Assembly: GCA_015487455.1 (NCBI GenBank)
Contig: WFPR01000057.1
Location: forward strand, 1 to 24,959
Length of the DNA: 24,959 bases
Direction: 5' to 3'
Source: Candidatus Bipolaricaulota bacterium
Lineage (GTDB): Bacteria; Bipolaricaulota; Bipolaricaulia; RBG-16-55-9
This document shows, one piece after another, positions 22,324 through 24,959 of the stretch. Each line of letters begins with the position of its first letter. Position 1 is the first letter of the stretch. The translations under genes and the position numbers were made by a program. The notes beneath the pieces were generated by a model. It had not been told where the DNA came from. It was given only the letters and a program-made list of their open reading frames with translations, and ran no database searches.

Positions 22324-22374
22324 GGGGGAGGAGGGCCACCGCACCGGGCCTTTCGGTCACGGCCCTCCTCCCCC
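22324..22374 (-). terminator. livK-livH intercistronic hairpin, probable partial terminator
   Basis: A perfect 14-bp inverted repeat pairs 22361-22374 with 22324-22337 around a 23-nt loop that can form its own small stem. On the transcribed strand it is followed by GCTTTTGC, a short T run. It lies 22 nt after the livK stop. Such hairpins are known to stabilise binding-protein mRNA and reduce read-through to the permease genes. Confidence 0.7.
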
Positions 22375-22395
22375 CGCCGGGATCGGGCTCCAGCG

Positions 22396-23784
22396 CTACG
22401 CCTCGCGCATCCAGGGCGGCGGGACGAACGGCGCGGTGATCAGCTCGGGGTTGAGCGCGAAGATGACCTCTTGGCGGCCGCCCTGCCACTGGATCCAGAG
22501 GCCCTCGGCCAGCCCCGGCCCGAAGCGCACGTCGTGCGGGAAGTCTTGGTCGGGCAGGATCGGCGTGACCCCGGTCTCGCCCCGCTCGTAGAAGCCGAGG
22601 TTGCCCGAGACGCCCACGAACAGATTGGTGGGCTTGCCGTCGGGGCCCAGCGCCCCGAACCTCTCCATCTCCTTGATGACGGCGTCGGTGGACGCCTCGT
22701 CGAGGGGCAGGGTGCCCGCGGCCTCGCAGGCGGCCTTCAGCATGTAGAGCGCGTCGTAGCTGGCGAAGGCGTTGTAGCTCGGGATGCTCACCTCGGGCTT
22801 GACCGCCGTGAAGGCCGCGAACGCGTCCACGAACGGGATCGTCTTGGGGGTGATGGGGGCGCGGGCGCCCGTCGTCAGGGTCACCACGGACTCGGCCGCG
22901 CCCTGGGTGAGGTCGTTGAAGCGGGCGTCCTGCGCCTGCACGTTGATCCCGACGAACGGCAGCGGGACCTGTTGGGCCGCCCACTGGGCCGTCGGCCGCA
23001 CGCCCGTGTGGGCCATCACGGTGAAGATCCCGCCCGTCCGGCCCCTCATGGCGCCGATCGCGTCGCGGAAGAAGCCGGTGAAGTCCGCGGTGTCCTCCGC
23101 GTAGCGGATGGTGAGCGGGACCTCGAGCTTCGAGCCGAAGGCCCGCAGCAGCGCCGGGAAGTTGTCCGTGATGGGCTTCGTCCAGGCGGCGTCCTCGGCG
23201 AAGAGCACGATCGAGTCCCACCCCAGCCTCTTCTCGAGGTACTCCACGGCGAAGATGACGGACACCTGCAGGATCAGGAGGGAGTTGATCGGCCCTATGC
23301 GGAAGAAGAACTTGTAGTTGTCGTAGTCCTTGGAGACTTGAATGGTGGCCGCCGGGGTGGACGCGCCCGTCCCGAGGAAGAGCTTCCTCAAGATGGGGAA
23401 GGTGGGCAGCGCCCCGATCAGCTCCTCGCTGAAGAAGAAGCCCGTCAAGACCTGAGCGCCGCGGCCGACGAGGTCTTGAAGGGCCAGGGGGGCCTGGGCC
23501 GACTGCCCGGCGCTGTCGGAGACGATCAGGTCGAGCTTCTGCCCCAGGATGCCGCCCTGGGCGTTGATCTCGTCGATGGCCAGGCGCAGCGCCTTCTCGG
23601 CGGCCTCGCCGAAGTAGGTGGCCAGCGGGTTGGCCATCCCGATGAGGAAGGGCTGCTGGGCCCGCACCCACGGCCCGTGGGCCAGGGCGAGGCCGAGGGG
23701 GGCCAACGTCGCCGCCGCGGCCCCGGCGCCCAGCCGCTTGAGGAACGTCCGCCGACTGACGGTGACGGTCTTAAACTCAGACAT
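22396..23784 (-). CDS. livK: Branched-chain amino acid-type substrate-binding protein LivK, Tat-exported
   Basis: This 462-residue protein begins with a twin-arginine signal: SRRTFLKRL at 10-18, an Ala/Leu-rich core and a cleavage site near VRAQQ. The mature part is a type I periplasmic binding protein (PF13458-like): FLIGMANPLATYFGEAAEKALRLAIDEINAQGGILGQKLDLIVSDSAG, then an ALQDLVGRGAQVLTGFFFSEE block, and a second lobe with WDSIVLFAEDAAWTK. It captures the ligand (amino acid, amide or other small acid) for LivHMGF. At 462 residues it is longer than E. coli LivK. The ATG has AAGGAGGGG upstream. An open frame continues 5' of it but encodes a Lys/Arg-rich run without family similarity. Confidence 0.93.
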   Translation of the reverse strand: MSEFKTVTVSRRTFLKRLGAGAAAATLAPLGLALAHGPWVRAQQPFLIGMANPLATYFGEAAEKALRLAIDEINAQGGILGQKLDLIVSDSAGQSAQAPLALQDLVGRGAQVLTGFFFSEELIGALPTFPILRKLFLGTGASTPAATIQVSKDYDNYKFFFRIGPINSLLILQVSVIFAVEYLEKRLGWDSIVLFAEDAAWTKPITDNFPALLRAFGSKLEVPLTIRYAEDTADFTGFFRDAIGAMRGRTGGIFTVMAHTGVRPTAQWAAQQVPLPFVGINVQAQDARFNDLTQGAAESVVTLTTGARAPITPKTIPFVDAFAAFTAVKPEVSIPSYNAFASYDALYMLKAACEAAGTLPLDEASTDAVIKEMERFGALGPDGKPTNLFVGVSGNLGFYERGETGVTPILPDQDFPHDVRFGPGLAEGLWIQWQGGRQEVIFALNPELITAPFVPPPWMREA

Positions 23785-23880
23785 CTCGCCTGTCCCCTCC
23801 TTCTTTTTCCTTTCTTGCTTCCTTGCTTGCTTTTGGGGTGGGCCGCTTCGCTTCCTCTTCTTCTTGTCCTTGCGGTCCCC
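23785..23880 (-). promoter_or_regulatory. Polypurine leader upstream of livK
   Basis: The minus strand between the beta-helix gene and livK is almost all purine for its last 50 nt, with GCAAG/GGAAG-like repeats ending in the livK Shine-Dalgarno sequence. No clear -35/-10 pair is visible, so the liv promoter is not located. The tract may keep the leader unstructured or hold extra Shine-Dalgarno-like sites; this is inference. Confidence 0.35.
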
Positions 23881-23910
23881 AAAAAGGCGCGCAGGGGTCA
23901 CCGACACGCC
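23881..23910 (-). terminator. Possible terminator of the beta-helix gene
   Basis: On the minus strand GGCGTG (23910-23905) pairs with CGCGCC (23891-23886), 6 bp with one G-U, followed by TTTTT (23885-23881). The stem includes the stop codon region. It would separate the beta-helix gene from livK. Confidence 0.45.
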
Positions 23911-24959
23911 ACGTAGGGCGTGGCCTCCACCCGGACGCTGTCCGCCGAGTAGGCGGGGTCCACGAGCAGGTCGCAGCCGTTGCCGAGGAAGGTCACCGCG
24001 ATGAGGGTCAAGCTCCCCCGGTCGAACTCCTTGCTGAGGTCCCCGACGAGCGCGCCGACGGGGTTGGCCGTGATGACCGTGCCCTCGACGGTCGCGACGG
24101 CGTGGGCGGCGGTGTCCGTCTGGGTGAGGCAGCCGGGGACGACGGAGGACGGCCCGCCCACGTGCAGCCCGGCCTTGCCGTTCCGCTCCAGCCGTCCGCC
24201 CCGAATTTGGGCTTGGGCGTCGTCGTGGACGGCGACCCCGTAGCAGCCGTTCTCGCGGCTGATCACGTCCGCGAGCGCCATCTGCGCCCGGCCCGCGACC
24301 TGCACCCCGATCAGCCCGTTCTGGGCGACGAAGGCGCCCGAGATCCGGGCGGACGCCTCGTCGAAGGCCGCGATCCCGTAGGCCCCGTTCTCCCGGACGA
24401 CCAGGCCGCCGCGGGCGACGAGCTGGGCTTGGCCGCGCAGGGCGATCCCGCCGCCGATCGGGTTGCCCAGCACGCTCACCCCGTTCTTCGTGACGGTGAC
24501 GTTCTGCAAGATCAGCCGGGAGGCGCCGAAGAGCACGATCCCGTTCCCCGCGTTCCCGGCGATGATCGCGTTCTCCAGCGTCACCACGGGGGCGAGCTGG
24601 GCGGGCAGGCCCGGCGGCGGCTGCAGCTGGAGCCCGTTGAGCCCCTGCGTGATCGTGAACCCTCGGATCGTCACGGGGAACGGCCCGGCGACGATCACGC
24701 CCCGGGTGATCACGGAGAAGCCCGGCCCGGCCCCGGCGAGCGTCAGCGGCTTGCTGACGATCACGGGCCCGGCGTACTCCCCGGGCTCCACGACCACGGT
24801 GGCCCCGCCGGGGACGGCCGCGACGGCCTCCCGCACGCTCGCGAAGGCGCAGACGGGCGGACCGGCCGGGCAGACGGTGGCCAGCTCCCCCGCCTGCGCG
24901 GTCAGCCCCGCCCCCCATCCGAACCCGATCAGCCCGCCCACGAGCACGCAGCCCAAGCC
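23898..24959 (-). CDS. Secreted right-handed beta-helix repeat protein, 5'-truncated by window end
   Basis: The frame is open to the window edge, giving at least 353 residues. The visible start is a hydrophobic Gly/Leu-rich segment ending LTAQA-GE, the end of a signal peptide whose beginning is probably outside. VREAVAAVPGGATVVVEPGEYAGPVIVSKPLTLAGAGPG is the typical opening of pectate-lyase-fold/NosD-like beta-helices. Repeats of about 22 residues follow (IIAGNAGNGIVLFGASRLIL, VVRENGAYGIAAFDEASARI, FVAQNGLIGVQVAGRAQMAL, VISRENGCYGVAVHDDAQAQI), the PbH1 pattern with an Asn-Gly turn. No catalytic residues of a polysaccharide lyase are identifiable; a binding or surface role is as likely. It lies 113 bp upstream of livK on the same strand. 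Confidence 0.85.
   Translation of the reverse strand, partial: GLGCVLVGGLIGFGWGAGLTAQAGELATVCPAGPPVCAFASVREAVAAVPGGATVVVEPGEYAGPVIVSKPLTLAGAGPGFSVITRGVIVAGPFPVTIRGFTITQGLNGLQLQPPPGLPAQLAPVVTLENAIIAGNAGNGIVLFGASRLILQNVTVTKNGVSVLGNPIGGGIALRGQAQLVARGGLVVRENGAYGIAAFDEASARISGAFVAQNGLIGVQVAGRAQMALADVISRENGCYGVAVHDDAQAQIRGGRLERNGKAGLHVGGPSSVVPGCLTQTDTAAHAVATVEGTVITANPVGALVGDLSKEFDRGSLTLIAVTFLGNGCDLLVDPAYSADSVRVEATPYVACR

Noticed and set aside
22258..23916. 552-codon plus-strand frame opposite livK
   Set aside because: Antisense shadow; livK has a Tat signal, ribosome binding site and domain match.
1..24959. CRISPR array, tRNA/rRNA genes, IS or prophage
   Set aside because: No regularly spaced repeats, no tRNA T-loop consensus in the intergenic gaps, and no transposase or phage proteins in any frame.

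Overview
The window is GC-rich bacterial chromosomal DNA. The bacterial markers are ribosomal protein S20, SmpB, HU, RecJ and IspH. A diderm envelope is suggested by a LolA-like periplasmic protein paired with an RND/MMPL exporter, several secreted beta-proteins and a Tat-exported solute-binding protein. Non-ATG starts (TTG, GTG and apparently ATT) are common. There are no rRNA or tRNA genes, transposases, phage genes or CRISPR arrays. I cannot name the organism. An uncultivated, possibly thermophilic lineage (Bipolaricaulota/Acetothermia type) would fit, but that is only a guess.

Layout. Positions 1-4185, plus strand: the tail of an FMN reductase-like gene, a BNR/Asp-box propeller, an MFS transporter, an unassigned 280-bp gap, acylphosphatase and a methyltransferase. 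4205-5205, minus: HU and a YjjX-type NTPase. 5253-6720: smpB (plus), converging on a small membrane protein and a minimal nucleotidyltransferase (minus). 6858-9107, plus: malate dehydrogenase, a small three-helix membrane protein and ispH. 9088-10326, minus: an orphan protein with a Cys-rich N-terminus. 10539-12675, plus: rpsT and recJ. 12549-13511, minus: a WecG/TagA glycosyltransferase overlapping the recJ 3' end. 13645-17505, plus: a translationally coupled envelope operon (unknown anchored protein, RND exporter, LolA-like protein). 17529-24959, minus: an NHL beta-propeller, a complete branched-chain amino-acid-type ABC transporter (livF, G, M, H, K) and a 5'-truncated beta-helix protein.

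Functional links. The liv genes read in the order K-H-M-G-F, with ATGA overlaps at H/M and M/G and a strong hairpin between livK and livH that probably lets livK be made in excess. The RND exporter and LolA-like protein probably move a hydrophobic or lipid cargo across the envelope. The remaining genes are housekeeping functions in short divergent or convergent units.

The most unusual signals are: (1) rpsT appears to start at an AUU codon behind a strong Shine-Dalgarno sequence and a long leader; (2) a set of promoters places the -10 box only 7-9 nt before the start codon of genes that lack a Shine-Dalgarno sequence, indicating leaderless mRNAs, including a nearly palindromic bidirectional promoter between the NTPase gene and smpB; (3) a Cys-rich insertion in the LivG ATPase; (4) recurring degenerate hexanucleotide tracts encoding dipeptide repeats; (5) a 127-bp tail-to-tail coding overlap of recJ and wecG.
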